From positions 496,001-560,000 of the forward strand of contig CAWANP010000002.1 of NCBI GenBank assembly GCA_963783445.1: a stretch of DNA of 64,000 bases, read 5' to 3'. The first letter of the stretch is position 1, and each line of letters starts with the position of its first letter. Both the position numbers and the translations under genes were made by a program. This document shows positions 42,476-51,395 of the stretch, one piece after another. Below the pieces are notes generated by a model. It was not told the DNA's origin and did no database searches. It saw only the letters and a program-made list of their open reading frames with translations. The stretch comes from CAWANP01 sp963783445 (GTDB lineage: Bacteria; Chloroflexota; Anaerolineae; JAAYZQ01).

Positions 42476-44815
42476 CTATCTTGATCCTCCATGTGTCCAC
42501 AGACCGTCCTGTAGCTGCACACCGAAGCGAATCAGGCTTTCTTTCACCTCTGCCAGCCTGTCTGTTGGGACGATGGCCAGCGTACCATGGCCTGCGGGGA
42601 AGGGGGTGAGAAGCTGCCGCAGGTCAGCGTTCTCTCGCAACTCATCCAGGGCGCCCGGATCGCTGAATTCAATGAGTGAAAGGGTTTCCACGGCGGCATC
42701 GCCATAGTAGCCGCCCCATGCCTTGATCTGATCAACGAGGCTCCTGGGCAGCGTCCCTCGGTGCAGTTTGACCAATTCGTCCAGTAGGTGAGTCGCTTTG
42801 ATCTTACTCCCTGCGGCGCGACGAACGGACCTGGGACTCAGCTTCCACATGCCTCCGGGCGCCTCTTCGGCCAGTCTCGAGAGCCTGCCGCGCAGATGTA
42901 GGCTGGGGCAAGCGTGGATGGGGCGGATCGTTCCATCCTCCTCAATGATGACGCTGTCGTCCGCCGAATCTGGCTCGGCGCCAGTGATTGCTGGAAACAG
43001 TCCCTGGCCAACGAGTTTCGATATCAGCGCTTCCTCGCCATCCGCCTCGAGCAGCGTCACCTGCGTTGACAGTGTGCGGACCATGTGCCTGCCTAGCTGA
43101 GGATCGTCCACCAGTCTGCCGAGCAGATCGCCATCGACCGCCTGAAGAAGGCTGACGCCGGTGCGGAACACGATCCGTTCGTGCTGCGCACCCCACTCCT
43201 CCAGAGATCGCCGCACGTTCTGCGGCAGAGCAGCGCCGATCGTCTGCTCCAGAAAGTGGAGTATCTGTGTCGTCTCCAGGCCCAACTGTTGGGCGCGGTA
43301 GACTGAATCCCGCGACAGACGGTATTCAAAGGCGCCTCGGTCAGCGCGCTCTCTGTCAGCGAACGAGTCCAGGCGGGCCAGCCATTCCAGGGGGACCGGA
43401 CCGATGGCCATCACCTGGAAATTGGGCTGGAGTACCAGCCTACCCGTGCCCTCTTCGGGAAGGCCGGCCGGAGTCCGAGTTTTTTTGGCAGACAGCACTT
43501 GCTCGCCCGCTTGAGTCAGGCGGAATGCCTGCCACTGACCCAGATGGTAGCCCAGATCGACGAGGCCAAGTTGGTGCAGAACCCCAGTGATCGCGCTTTG
43601 TACAAAACTCTTCTCAAAGCCGTCTAGCTTTCGGATCAATTCCTTGGTCGAGCCATAGTAGTATGAACCACTGTGGCTGTAATACCAACTGCCCCTATAC
43701 GTTTCGAGATTGAGGCGATCCGCAAACAAGAAATCTGTATCCTGGTCCTGGATCACCTCCAGGATATCATCCAATTCGTGCCAGATGCCAGGCGGCTGCG
43801 CCCGGAGGCAAGCCAGCAGGCTTTGCCTCGCGTGGCGGGGGCGCGGGCTGTAATCAGCGGCCTTTCTTGCCCAGGGTTCTGCTGGGCCAAGCCGGGACCA
43901 CGCATCCAGGCAGGCGGCCAACTGCCTGGACAGCGACCAACTCCAGTAGGGAGGTACTCCTACACGGTCCTCATCGGCTGGACGCAACTGACCCGCCTGC
44001 CTGTGTACCAGCTCCAGTTTCTCCAGGAGCAAGCGGAGCAGGTACAGCCGGCCCGTCTCGTCCTCGCGCTTGGCTCCCTCCAGCAAAGGATCGGGCTGCA
44101 GCAAGATCTGGTTGATCGCCTTGAGCCAGCGCTTGCCCAGGAGACCACTCCTTAGTAGGGATATCTCGTGATGCCGCACAAAGTCCCAGTAAAGGTACAG
44201 ATCCCGCAGCAACAGGGCCGCATCGCCGCTCTGTACCTCGGTCGGTTGCCAGTCGGGCGCCTGCGGTGGAATCGGCTCCGGCTGCGGCAAGATTTTCCGG
44301 ACGATTTCGGGAATGTGCAGCGTTTTGCCGGGATGGAATTGAAGTTTGTAGGAAGTGCCACTACTGGAGAAGGATTCCTCCCGGCTGAAGACCAGGCCGC
44401 GATAGGTCAGGCGAGCGATCACATCTTCGAACACGCGCGAGTTCTCACGATGAGGCTGACCTGCATATCCTGCCACATAGGGCACGCGGCGATAGCCACG
44501 GCCATGGTCCCCAGTTTGGGGCGCCTTGGTCGCCAACCCTGCCCGGATAACTTCGCGCTTCAATCTCCTCGTCGAGACCGTGCCGCCGTGCAGCAGCAGT
44601 CGATCGAGGACGGCCAGCTCGCGTTCGTCGAGCTGGTCGAGGGAGTCCCGGATCCGCTCCTCGGTAAAGTACTCAGCCTGCATCCTGGAGAGGACCTCTG
44701 ATTTTGGTAGCTTTTTTCCCCTTGGGCCCGCAACCCGCAATCCAGCGGCGTCTGCTATCTCCCACAACGTGATGGAGTGGTACGCATCAAGAAGGGTCCG
44801 GATGTCATTGGCCAT
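42476..44815 (-). CDS. XPB/Ssl2-type helicase-associated protein (Helicase_C_3 domain)
   Basis: 779 residues without Walker A or B motifs. The Helicase_C_3 (XPB/Ssl2 N-terminal-like) domain is recognisable at about 455-570 (RLVLQPNFQVMAIGPVPLEW, then YRLSRDSVYRAQQLGL). Upstream there is a long helical region with winged-helix-like pieces (ERELAVLDRLLLHGGTVSTRRLKREVI). Downstream a helical tail (PRSVRRAAGSKIKATHLLDEL) has HTH flavour. Rv0862c next to XPB in mycobacteria has a comparable domain. It starts one base after the SWIM protein stop, so the three proteins are likely to act together on DNA. Confidence 0.8.
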   Translation of the reverse strand: MANDIRTLLDAYHSITLWEIADAAGLRVAGPRGKKLPKSEVLSRMQAEYFTEERIRDSLDQLDERELAVLDRLLLHGGTVSTRRLKREVIRAGLATKAPQTGDHGRGYRRVPYVAGYAGQPHRENSRVFEDVIARLTYRGLVFSREESFSSSGTSYKLQFHPGKTLHIPEIVRKILPQPEPIPPQAPDWQPTEVQSGDAALLLRDLYLYWDFVRHHEISLLRSGLLGKRWLKAINQILLQPDPLLEGAKREDETGRLYLLRLLLEKLELVHRQAGQLRPADEDRVGVPPYWSWSLSRQLAACLDAWSRLGPAEPWARKAADYSPRPRHARQSLLACLRAQPPGIWHELDDILEVIQDQDTDFLFADRLNLETYRGSWYYSHSGSYYYGSTKELIRKLDGFEKSFVQSAITGVLHQLGLVDLGYHLGQWQAFRLTQAGEQVLSAKKTRTPAGLPEEGTGRLVLQPNFQVMAIGPVPLEWLARLDSFADRERADRGAFEYRLSRDSVYRAQQLGLETTQILHFLEQTIGAALPQNVRRSLEEWGAQHERIVFRTGVSLLQAVDGDLLGRLVDDPQLGRHMVRTLSTQVTLLEADGEEALISKLVGQGLFPAITGAEPDSADDSVIIEEDGTIRPIHACPSLHLRGRLSRLAEEAPGGMWKLSPRSVRRAAGSKIKATHLLDELVKLHRGTLPRSLVDQIKAWGGYYGDAAVETLSLIEFSDPGALDELRENADLRQLLTPFPAGHGTLAIVPTDRLAEVKESLIRFGVQLQDGLWTHGGSR

Positions 44816-44816
44816 G

Positions 44817-47156
44817 TTACACCTGGTCGGTCTGCTTTGGGGTATAGCCGGCCTTTTCTAATTCGGCCCGCAGAAGATCCACGGCTTGAGGGTTGACGAC
44901 CACCAGCCGGGGCGAGATCTCGGCAATCAGGTGTTTGTCCAGCGACGTTACGGCCTTTGTCTCAGCCAGGGCATAGTCATCGCCGAACTCGATCACCGTG
45001 AGGCCTTTGTAGATGCGAACCTGACCGTAGGCCTGCCACCAAGACGCTAGTTGGCTGCGGATGGCATCGGGTATCGGAACCTGTAGGAATTGCACCCAGC
45101 CATCCAGGATCTCGGATAGGGCGGCGCCATTTTCAAAGGCTTCGTAGGCGGCCTGGGCATCCAGCCGGTACACAAAGTGATCGGCTTCAGCGATCTTTAG
45201 GCGAGCGATCTTGTCCAGCAGGTTGTGAGCCTGGGCGCTAACAGCTGAGGGCCTAAGGGTGACGCAGAGTCCGTCCGCACTTACCGCTCCGGCCTGCGGT
45301 ACAGTGGGGACCCGATCGGCAGCGTGCCGTGGCGGGGGAATGGACTCCCTACGATCCGCCACCAGTTCGCCCAGTCCTTGAAGGCGAAAGGCTGTCAGGT
45401 CCTTACCGTCGAAGAAAAGGTCGGCCAGCCCCAGCCAGTACAAGGGGCCAGCGATGATCTGCCGGACAAAGTTCCCCTGGGCCAGATCCCAGTCTTGTAC
45501 ATTGCCCTGACGCAAGGGTTGCCCATCCCTGGTCAGGAACCAGGCGCCTGCACGCTCGCGCTGGGGGATCGAATAAGCGCGATAGTAGGGCTCTTGCGCC
45601 GTTTGATCAAACCTGGGCCAGATGGTGCGCAGTAGCTGGAAAAGGTCCACCAGAGCCACCCATTCTCCGTTTGGCAGGGCAGCCAGCGTACGAAGGACTA
45701 GATGGCGAAACTCGACCAAATCTCTCCCCAAATTCGTAGGCTTGTAGTACAAGAAATGGCCGGTACGCACGAAGCGTAGGGACTTGGCCGTCCGCAGCAC
45801 CTCCCACAGCGCGCTCCAGTTCCACATCGCCAGGTAGATGCGGGCCAGAAGGGCCCGCTGAGCCAATTCATCCAGGCGCAGGAACTGTGTCTTTACCTCA
45901 GGCCAGACAGTCGTCGGGCTGCCGGGTTGAAAAACACCCGTCGCTGCCAACAGGGAAAAGACAAACTCCAGGCGTGCTTCCCCACTGCCTCGATCGCACT
46001 CGCCTCCAGCAGCCAGGGGAACCAGGCGTGCTATTGCCTCGTCGGGCAGCGCACGCTCTGGTGGTGGGAGCGTGAGCGTCAACTCTGCACGATTCCTGAT
46101 CTGCCCGCCCTTCTGTAACTGCGCGAGTTCGACCGGGTCATAGTCCCACCCCTCCAGATCGGGGAGAAACCGTTCCAGTCGGGGGCGGGGCATGGGCGGC
46201 CGCAAGCGGACGGGTGCTTGCTCCAGCAGGACCGCGATCTGGTTGATGGTACGGACCAGGGCGTAAGGATCAGCCAGGCAGAGCTCCTTCGCGTCAGACC
46301 GTGCAGGCAGATCGGTTGTCATCTCTTCCAATAGGGGGGGGAAATGGCGGGCAAGGGCAAAGGGAATGAAATCCTCCTTGCTGCCGTACTCATCCTTGGC
46401 ATAGCCGGGCAGCGCCAAACCGGTTTCCCACAGATGGCGCGTAGAGGTGGAGGCCATCTTGTGGCTCCCAGACGCCCTCCATGCTCTGGCTATTCCCTCC
46501 AGGTCTTCGGCTCGTACCCCAAAGCTCCTACTCAAGAGGAGCATTGCCCGCAGCATCAGCCGATATTCCTCATCCAGGCCTTGGATGGTCTGGGCGATCT
46601 CCTCAGGAGCGACGATGTACTGGGCGATCTGCTTTACAACGTCTGCCTTACGCGCCCCCTTTAGCCTCCAACCCCGGTTCTTGGCCATCCGGCGCAGATC
46701 CTGAAGCTTTACCTGGGAGAGCCATGCTTCCAACTGTTCTTGATAGACGCCCTGGCGCTCTGCCCAGGAAACTGTCATCCAGTTGGGTGCTTCTTCAGGA
46801 CGGTAGGTGGGCGTGGGATCAACCGCTATGACTTCGATAGGGTATTCCCTGGATAGGGGAGCAGCAACTTTCGGAACAAACTCCTCGGGCGCCGAAATCC
46901 ACTTGAGCAGTACGGCGCCCACGTGCTTGCAGTAGCCGCCCCAATCATAGGGGCAGGTGCAGCGCGCGTCAATGTCACCCTCTCCGACCTCGATTTCCAC
47001 TTCGTACAGCCGGCTGCCGCGTACCTGGGCAGTGAGGGTCTGGCCCGCACACACCGGATTCCGAACCCGAGCTACGTACCCGTGGGCCCGGCGCAGGCTC
47101 TTGGCGTTCAGTGGACCGCGAAGGTCGGCCTTTCTGAGGGCTTCCAAGGTAAGCAA
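44817..47156 (-). CDS. SWIM zinc-finger protein with XPB-associated C-terminal region
   Basis: 779 residues. SWIM motif CTCPYDWGGYCKH (Cys66, Cys68, Cys76, His78) near the N-terminus, then a SAP-like short helical segment (VKLQDLRRMAKNRGWRLKGA). A long alpha-helical body follows, and a C-terminal module (RLDAQAAYEAFENGAALSEIL, YGQVRIYKGLTVIEFGDDYAL) resembles the neighbour's tail. SWIM fingers bind DNA or protein and are found with SNF2 and XPB helicases in bacteria. The equal length to the next gene (779 each) is coincidental or reflects an old duplication of the helical scaffold. Gaps of four bases to XPB and one base to the next gene indicate coupling. Confidence 0.82.
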   Translation of the reverse strand: MLTLEALRKADLRGPLNAKSLRRAHGYVARVRNPVCAGQTLTAQVRGSRLYEVEIEVGEGDIDARCTCPYDWGGYCKHVGAVLLKWISAPEEFVPKVAAPLSREYPIEVIAVDPTPTYRPEEAPNWMTVSWAERQGVYQEQLEAWLSQVKLQDLRRMAKNRGWRLKGARKADVVKQIAQYIVAPEEIAQTIQGLDEEYRLMLRAMLLLSRSFGVRAEDLEGIARAWRASGSHKMASTSTRHLWETGLALPGYAKDEYGSKEDFIPFALARHFPPLLEEMTTDLPARSDAKELCLADPYALVRTINQIAVLLEQAPVRLRPPMPRPRLERFLPDLEGWDYDPVELAQLQKGGQIRNRAELTLTLPPPERALPDEAIARLVPLAAGGECDRGSGEARLEFVFSLLAATGVFQPGSPTTVWPEVKTQFLRLDELAQRALLARIYLAMWNWSALWEVLRTAKSLRFVRTGHFLYYKPTNLGRDLVEFRHLVLRTLAALPNGEWVALVDLFQLLRTIWPRFDQTAQEPYYRAYSIPQRERAGAWFLTRDGQPLRQGNVQDWDLAQGNFVRQIIAGPLYWLGLADLFFDGKDLTAFRLQGLGELVADRRESIPPPRHAADRVPTVPQAGAVSADGLCVTLRPSAVSAQAHNLLDKIARLKIAEADHFVYRLDAQAAYEAFENGAALSEILDGWVQFLQVPIPDAIRSQLASWWQAYGQVRIYKGLTVIEFGDDYALAETKAVTSLDKHLIAEISPRLVVVNPQAVDLLRAELEKAGYTPKQTDQV

Positions 47157-47160
47157 AGTA

Positions 47161-48954
47161 CTATGCTCCGCCTGTCGTGAGCCTGGGATGTGGATGAGCT
47201 ACGAAAGACTCGGACTCGACTAGCTCCCCTGCGATCGTCGCTGGTTCATAATCCGCCACCTCGTCGTCGTAGAGGATGGTGTAGCGGTAGCCTTGTTCGG
47301 TGAGAAAGAGCTGGCGATTAGCGCCATAGTCCTGGTCGATGGAGTCCTTGCTGATCAGCGTGTAAAAGTGGGCCAGCAGCCCATTGTGCTTGGGGCGCAA
47401 GATGCGGCCCAGACGCTGGGCCTCTTCCTGGCGACTGCCAAAGGTACCGCTGATCTGGATCATGACACTGGCATCGGGGAGGTCAATAGCAAAGTTGCCT
47501 ACCTTGGAGACGATCAACCGGCTCAAGGTTCCCTCTCGAAACTCTTGATAGAGCTTGCGCCGCTCAAGCACCGCCGTTTTGCCGGTAATGACCGGATAGC
47601 CATACTTTTCGGCCACTTGCTGGAGTTGGTTCAGGTACATGCCGATGATGATCACCTGGTCGTCCGGATGCTTGGCCAAGAGTTGGTCCAACACCTCGAA
47701 CTTTTTTGGGCTCTCAGCGGCCACCCGGTACTTTTGCCTCGGCTCGGCGAGGGCATAGTCCATCCTCAACTCGGGGGACATCGGGATGCGGATTTCAGTC
47801 ACCTCTGCGGTGGCGATCCAGCCTTGCTTCTCCAGGTCTTTCCAGGGCACATCATATTTCTTGGGACCGATGAGCGAGAATACGTCAGTCTCCCGGCCAT
47901 CCTCCCGTACCAGCGTGGCCGTAAGCCCCAGGCGGCGGCGTGCCTGAAGCTCGGCAGTGATGCGAAAGACGGGCGCAGGCAGCAGATGTACCTCGTCATA
48001 GATGATCAGGCCCCAGTCCCGCTCGTTAAAGAGCCCAAAGTGGGGGTACTGCTCGAGCAGGGGAATGCCAGATTTCTTTGTACCGCGCTTTCGGTAGGTC
48101 ATGGTTTGGTAGGTTGAGATGGTCACCGGCCGGATCTCCTTGCGATGGCCAGTATACTCGCCGATCTGATCCTCGGTTAGCATTGTTTTGTCCAGCAGTT
48201 CGTCGATCCACTGTCGCACAGCGACCGTGTTGGGTGAGAGGATCAGGGTATTGCACTGCATCTGCTCCATGGCCGCCATGCCAACCATGGTCTTGCCTGC
48301 CCCGCAAGGGAGTACGATCACACCCGAGCCGCCCTGGGCTGTGCCGCCCGCATAGTAGATTTCGGCTGCTTCCTGCTGGTAGGCTCGCAAGGCAAAGGGT
48401 ATTCCGCCAGATGATGTCGACCGCAGGCGGATCTCCAGCCCTTCTCCATCTACATAGCCAACCAAGTCCTCGGCCGGGAAGCCAATCTGAACCAAGGCAT
48501 GTTTGATGTGGCCCCGTTGGGCCGGATCCACGCGTAGGGTGAAAGCATCGACCGAGGTCAGGATGTAGGGAGCGAGACGCTTGTGCCGGGCCAGTTCGGT
48601 GATAATCACCTCGTCGTCGGAGACAAGTACCAGATTGCCATCCTGCCGCATCAGCTTGACCCGGCCGTAGCGTGAGATATAGTCGACAATGTCGACCCGT
48701 ACGTTGCCGGGGACAGGGTATTTGCTGTATCGCTCCAAGCCCTCCAGGATCCTCTCCGCGGCCAGCCCGGCGGATGCCGCGTTCCATAGCGAGAGCGGCG
48801 TGATCCGGTAGGTGTGAACGTACTCGGGGCTTTTCTCCAGTTCCGCAAAACGAGCCAGCACGTCTCGTGCATTCTGATAGAGGTCGTTGTCGACCTCCAA
48901 CAGGATGCTCTTGTCTCCCTGGACGATGAGTGGATTCTCTGGTTTATAGCTCAT
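47161..48954 (-). CDS. XPB/ERCC3-family DNA repair helicase
   Basis: 597 residues, superfamily 2. The N-terminal damage-recognition-like part spans 1-175, then the ATPase: Walker A is LPCGAGKTMVG near 215, DEVH box in IIYDEVHLLPA near 316, the RED motif is VREDGRE near 350, and motif VI is EEAQRLGRILRPK near 518. The thumb region follows the RED motif. Bacterial XPB helicases unwind 3' to 5' and are candidates for a nucleotide-excision role. Here the gene leads an operon with a SWIM and a Helicase_C_3 protein. The promoter is at 48990-49018; start ATG 48954 with a weak Shine-Dalgarno. Confidence 0.93.
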   Translation of the reverse strand: MSYKPENPLIVQGDKSILLEVDNDLYQNARDVLARFAELEKSPEYVHTYRITPLSLWNAASAGLAAERILEGLERYSKYPVPGNVRVDIVDYISRYGRVKLMRQDGNLVLVSDDEVIITELARHKRLAPYILTSVDAFTLRVDPAQRGHIKHALVQIGFPAEDLVGYVDGEGLEIRLRSTSSGGIPFALRAYQQEAAEIYYAGGTAQGGSGVIVLPCGAGKTMVGMAAMEQMQCNTLILSPNTVAVRQWIDELLDKTMLTEDQIGEYTGHRKEIRPVTISTYQTMTYRKRGTKKSGIPLLEQYPHFGLFNERDWGLIIYDEVHLLPAPVFRITAELQARRRLGLTATLVREDGRETDVFSLIGPKKYDVPWKDLEKQGWIATAEVTEIRIPMSPELRMDYALAEPRQKYRVAAESPKKFEVLDQLLAKHPDDQVIIIGMYLNQLQQVAEKYGYPVITGKTAVLERRKLYQEFREGTLSRLIVSKVGNFAIDLPDASVMIQISGTFGSRQEEAQRLGRILRPKHNGLLAHFYTLISKDSIDQDYGANRQLFLTEQGYRYTILYDDEVADYEPATIAGELVESESFVAHPHPRLTTGGA

Positions 48955-48989
48955 GCTGAAAAGTCACTGGCAAAAAACGCTGACTCATA

Positions 48990-49018
48990 ATCATAGCGCA
49001 AAATCGGGCCGGTGGCAA
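48990..49018 (-). promoter_or_regulatory. Promoter for the XPB operon
   Basis: TTGCCA (49018-49013), 17 bases, TATGAT (48995-48990), about 30 bases before the XPB start. Confidence 0.65.
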
Positions 49019-49109
49019 ATGTGCTTATCCGCAAATCTGTAAACTGCAAAAGGGTCGCGTGGTTGGTGTAGGATCCGAGTCGCTGTGCGGGCCGTCGAGG
49101 GAAAGGGAG

Positions 49110-49138
49110 TTGACGCTTGGGCTTATGAGGACTATACT
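49110..49138 (+). promoter_or_regulatory. Promoter for the RNB ribonuclease gene
   Basis: TTGACG (49110-49115), 17 bases, TATACT (49133-49138). Predicted start near 49145 rules out translation from 49085 and supports ATG 49205. It is divergent from the XPB promoter 90 bases away. Confidence 0.65.
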
Positions 49139-49204
49139 GTCTCTGGTCTGACCGTATCCCAGGGCAGAGGATCAGAGAGTTACCCACGGAGCCAAGTGTC
49201 CCCA

Positions 49205-51025
49205 ATGCCGGAATTGATGCCCCGCCAGGATAGCCTGGTACTGTACAAAACGCGCCCGGCTCGAGTCATACGCGCCGGAAAAAAACTCGAGATCGAATTG
49301 GGTGGGGGCGAGACGCTAAAGGTCCGCCCCAAAGATGTTGAGGTTTTGCACCCAGGCCCGATTGGGGATCTGAAGCAACTGCAGCCGCAAATGGGAGAGG
49401 TAGAGACGGCCTGGGAGCTACTGGCCGGGGCCGAGACTGATCTGGCCGAGCTGGCTGAGTTGGCCTTCGAAGACTATACTCCAGCCAGCGCCTGGGCGGC
49501 GTGGCAACTGGTGGCCGAAGGTCTTCTTTTCCACGGAAGGCCCGGAGCGATCGTGGCCCATTCAGCGGAAGATGTGGCCCGCGAGCAGGCGGCCCGGCAG
49601 GCCCGGGAGGCGGAGGCGCAGGCATGGGGGGGATTCCTCGCTCGATTGCGCGCCAGAAAGGCCGAGCCGGAGGACAGACGCTACCTGAGGGAAGTGGAAG
49701 AGATCGCCCTCAAGCAGAGGACCAAGAGCCGCGTGCTGCGGGAGTTGGGGCGTGCCGAGAGCCCAGAGGTAGCCCACGCTCTCTTGCTCGAGGTGGGCTA
49801 CTGGGAAGTTACAAGAGATCCCTACCCCCGGCGGCTTGGCCTGACCGAGTCTGTGGTTACTCTGGAACTCCCAGATTTCACCAAGGAAGACCGGGTCAAT
49901 CTGGCCCACCTGCCAGCCTTTGCCATCGACGATGAGGGCAATCAGGAACCGGATGACGCGCTGAGTCTGGAAGGGGACCGCTTGTGGGTTCACGTGGCCG
50001 ACGTGGCGGCTCTGGTAGGCCCCGGCAGTGAGATTGATCTGGAAGCCCGGGCTCGAGGGGCGACCTTGTACCTGCCTGAGGGGACAGTGCCCATGCTACC
50101 CGTGCCGGCCATCGAGACGCTGGGGCTGGGTCTGGAAGAACTATCCCCGGCCCTGTCCATTGGCCTGGATCTGAATTCCAGGGGTGAGATCGGCTCGGTT
50201 GAGGTGGTACGAAGTTGGGTCCAGGTCACTCGTCTGTCTTACCGTGAGGCTGACAGTCGGCTGGACGAGGAACCCCTGAAAAGCCTGCACACCCTGGCGC
50301 AAAGGAACGAGGCTCGACGGCTAAAGCAGGGCGCTGTAGCTCTCAACCTGCCCGAGGTCAAGGTGCAGGTCGACGGGGAAGCTGTGAGCATCCGCCCCCT
50401 ACCCCCGCTCAGGAGCCGGAATTTGGTGACGGAGGCGATGCTTCTGGCGGGAGAGGCTGTCGCCCAGTTTGCAGCAGAGAGTGCTATTCCCATCCCCTAC
50501 GTTACGCAGGATCCACCGTATTCCGACGAAAGGCCCGAGGACCTCGCCGGGATGTACGCACTGCGGCGCGCCTTCAGACCCAGCCAGCCCAGTACTGCGC
50601 CCGGACCCCACGCCGGACTGGGGTTGGAGACCTACGTTCAGGCCACCAGCCCCCTGAGGCGCTACCTGGATCTGGTGGTGCACCAGCAGTTGCGGGCCCA
50701 TCTGCGAGGTGAGCCTCTCCTGGATGCCCAGGAGATCCTGGAGCGGGTGGGCGCAACGGCAGCAGTAGCCGGCAGCGTGCGTCAGGCCGAGCGGCTGGCC
50801 AGGCGGCATTGGACGCTGGTCTACCTGATGCAGCGGCCAGGCTGGCGTGGCCAAGGGATCCTGGTGGAGCGTCGCGGTTCCCGGAGTACGGTACTCATCC
50901 CCGAACTAGATCTTGATGCCCAGGTGCATTTGCGCCAGGACCTGCCTCTGAACAGCCCTGTCGATCTGGTTCTGGCCGAAGTAAGGCTGGCGGAGCTTGC
51001 GGTTCACTTTCAGGTCGTGCGCTGA
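49205..51025 (+). CDS. RNB-domain exoribonuclease (RNase II/R-like)
   Basis: 606 residues from ATG 49205 (a second ATG four codons on is possible). The N-terminal 200 residues are helical with an OB-like start (VLYKTRPARVIRAGKKLEIEL). The RNB catalytic motif is AIDDEGNQEPDDALSL, holding three of the four usual Asp and a Glu in the second position, a known variant in VacB-like proteins of plastids and cyanobacteria. Further along are LPEGTVPMLP, YVQATSPLRRYLDLVVHQQL and a C-terminal S1-like tail. It degrades RNA 3' to 5'. It is transcribed away from the XPB operon and ends at a bidirectional terminator. Confidence 0.9.
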   Translation: MPELMPRQDSLVLYKTRPARVIRAGKKLEIELGGGETLKVRPKDVEVLHPGPIGDLKQLQPQMGEVETAWELLAGAETDLAELAELAFEDYTPASAWAAWQLVAEGLLFHGRPGAIVAHSAEDVAREQAARQAREAEAQAWGGFLARLRARKAEPEDRRYLREVEEIALKQRTKSRVLRELGRAESPEVAHALLLEVGYWEVTRDPYPRRLGLTESVVTLELPDFTKEDRVNLAHLPAFAIDDEGNQEPDDALSLEGDRLWVHVADVAALVGPGSEIDLEARARGATLYLPEGTVPMLPVPAIETLGLGLEELSPALSIGLDLNSRGEIGSVEVVRSWVQVTRLSYREADSRLDEEPLKSLHTLAQRNEARRLKQGAVALNLPEVKVQVDGEAVSIRPLPPLRSRNLVTEAMLLAGEAVAQFAAESAIPIPYVTQDPPYSDERPEDLAGMYALRRAFRPSQPSTAPGPHAGLGLETYVQATSPLRRYLDLVVHQQLRAHLRGEPLLDAQEILERVGATAAVAGSVRQAERLARRHWTLVYLMQRPGWRGQGILVERRGSRSTVLIPELDLDAQVHLRQDLPLNSPVDLVLAEVRLAELAVHFQVVR

Positions 51026-51066
51026 CCGTTGATTCGAAGGGATCATCCATACCTGGTTAATAAGGC

Positions 51067-51097
51067 AAAGGACCTCCTTCAAAAGGAGGTCCTTTTT
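51067..51097. terminator. Bidirectional terminator between the ribonuclease gene and the tRNAs
   Basis: AAAGGACCTCC (51067-51077), loop of 7, GGAGGTCCTTT (51085-51095), then TT on the plus strand. It also provides a hairpin for minus-strand tRNA transcripts. Confidence 0.85.
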
Positions 51098-51171
51098 GGT
51101 GGCGAGGGTGGGATTTGAACCCACAACCAAGGGCTTATGAGTCCCCTACTCTGCCATTGAGCTACCTCGCC
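51097..51171 (-). tRNA. tRNA with CAU anticodon, tRNA-Ile2 (lysidine) or elongator tRNA-Met
   Basis: Folds as acceptor GGCGAGG/CCTCGCC, D arm GCTC/GAGT, anticodon loop CTCATAA, T arm GTGGG/CCCAC with loop TTCAAAT, and an encoded CCA end. The 1-72 pair is intact, so it is not an initiator. The G27-U43 pair and the TTGGT after the anticodon stem resemble tRNA-Ile2, whose C34 is modified to lysidine by TilS, but elongator Met cannot be excluded. An A-G mismatch at 31-39 is present. Confidence 0.9.
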
Positions 51172-51249
51172 GTCTGCTGATGGTCAAAGGCAGATAGCGC
51201 TTGGCAGTACCTACACAGGGTAGTGCCCACTATCTGCCGGTTCTTCAGG

Positions 51250-51321
51250 TAGCGGGGGAAGGATTCGAACCTCCGACCTTTGGGTTATGAGCCCAACGAG
51301 CTGCCTCTGCTCCACCCCGCA
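51250..51321 (-). tRNA. Initiator tRNA-fMet (CAU)
   Basis: Sequence TGCGGGGTGGAGCAG onward, with anticodon stem and loop TTGGG-CTCATAA-CCCAA containing the three G-C pairs of initiators and the AGGTCGGAGGTTC variable and T region. Position 1 (U) cannot pair with position 72 (U), the initiator hallmark that prevents EF-Tu binding and allows formylation. CCA is not encoded in full (ACCT follows). The promoter is immediately upstream. Confidence 0.93.
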
Positions 51322-51332
51322 TCGTTGGAGAG

Positions 51333-51361
51333 ATTATACTGAATTTCTTGCGGTCCGTCAA
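51333..51361 (-). promoter_or_regulatory. Promoter for the two tRNAs
   Basis: TTGACG (51361-51356), 17 bases, TATAAT (51338-51333); start expected near 51326, five bases before the tRNA. Confidence 0.75.
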
Positions 51362-51395
51362 CTTTGGAGATGGCCAAGACACGGGATGGTGGGGA

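Noticed and set aside
44817..47156. SNF2 helicase-associated assignment for the SWIM protein
   Set aside because: No SF2 motor motifs in it; the only helicase in the operon is XPB.
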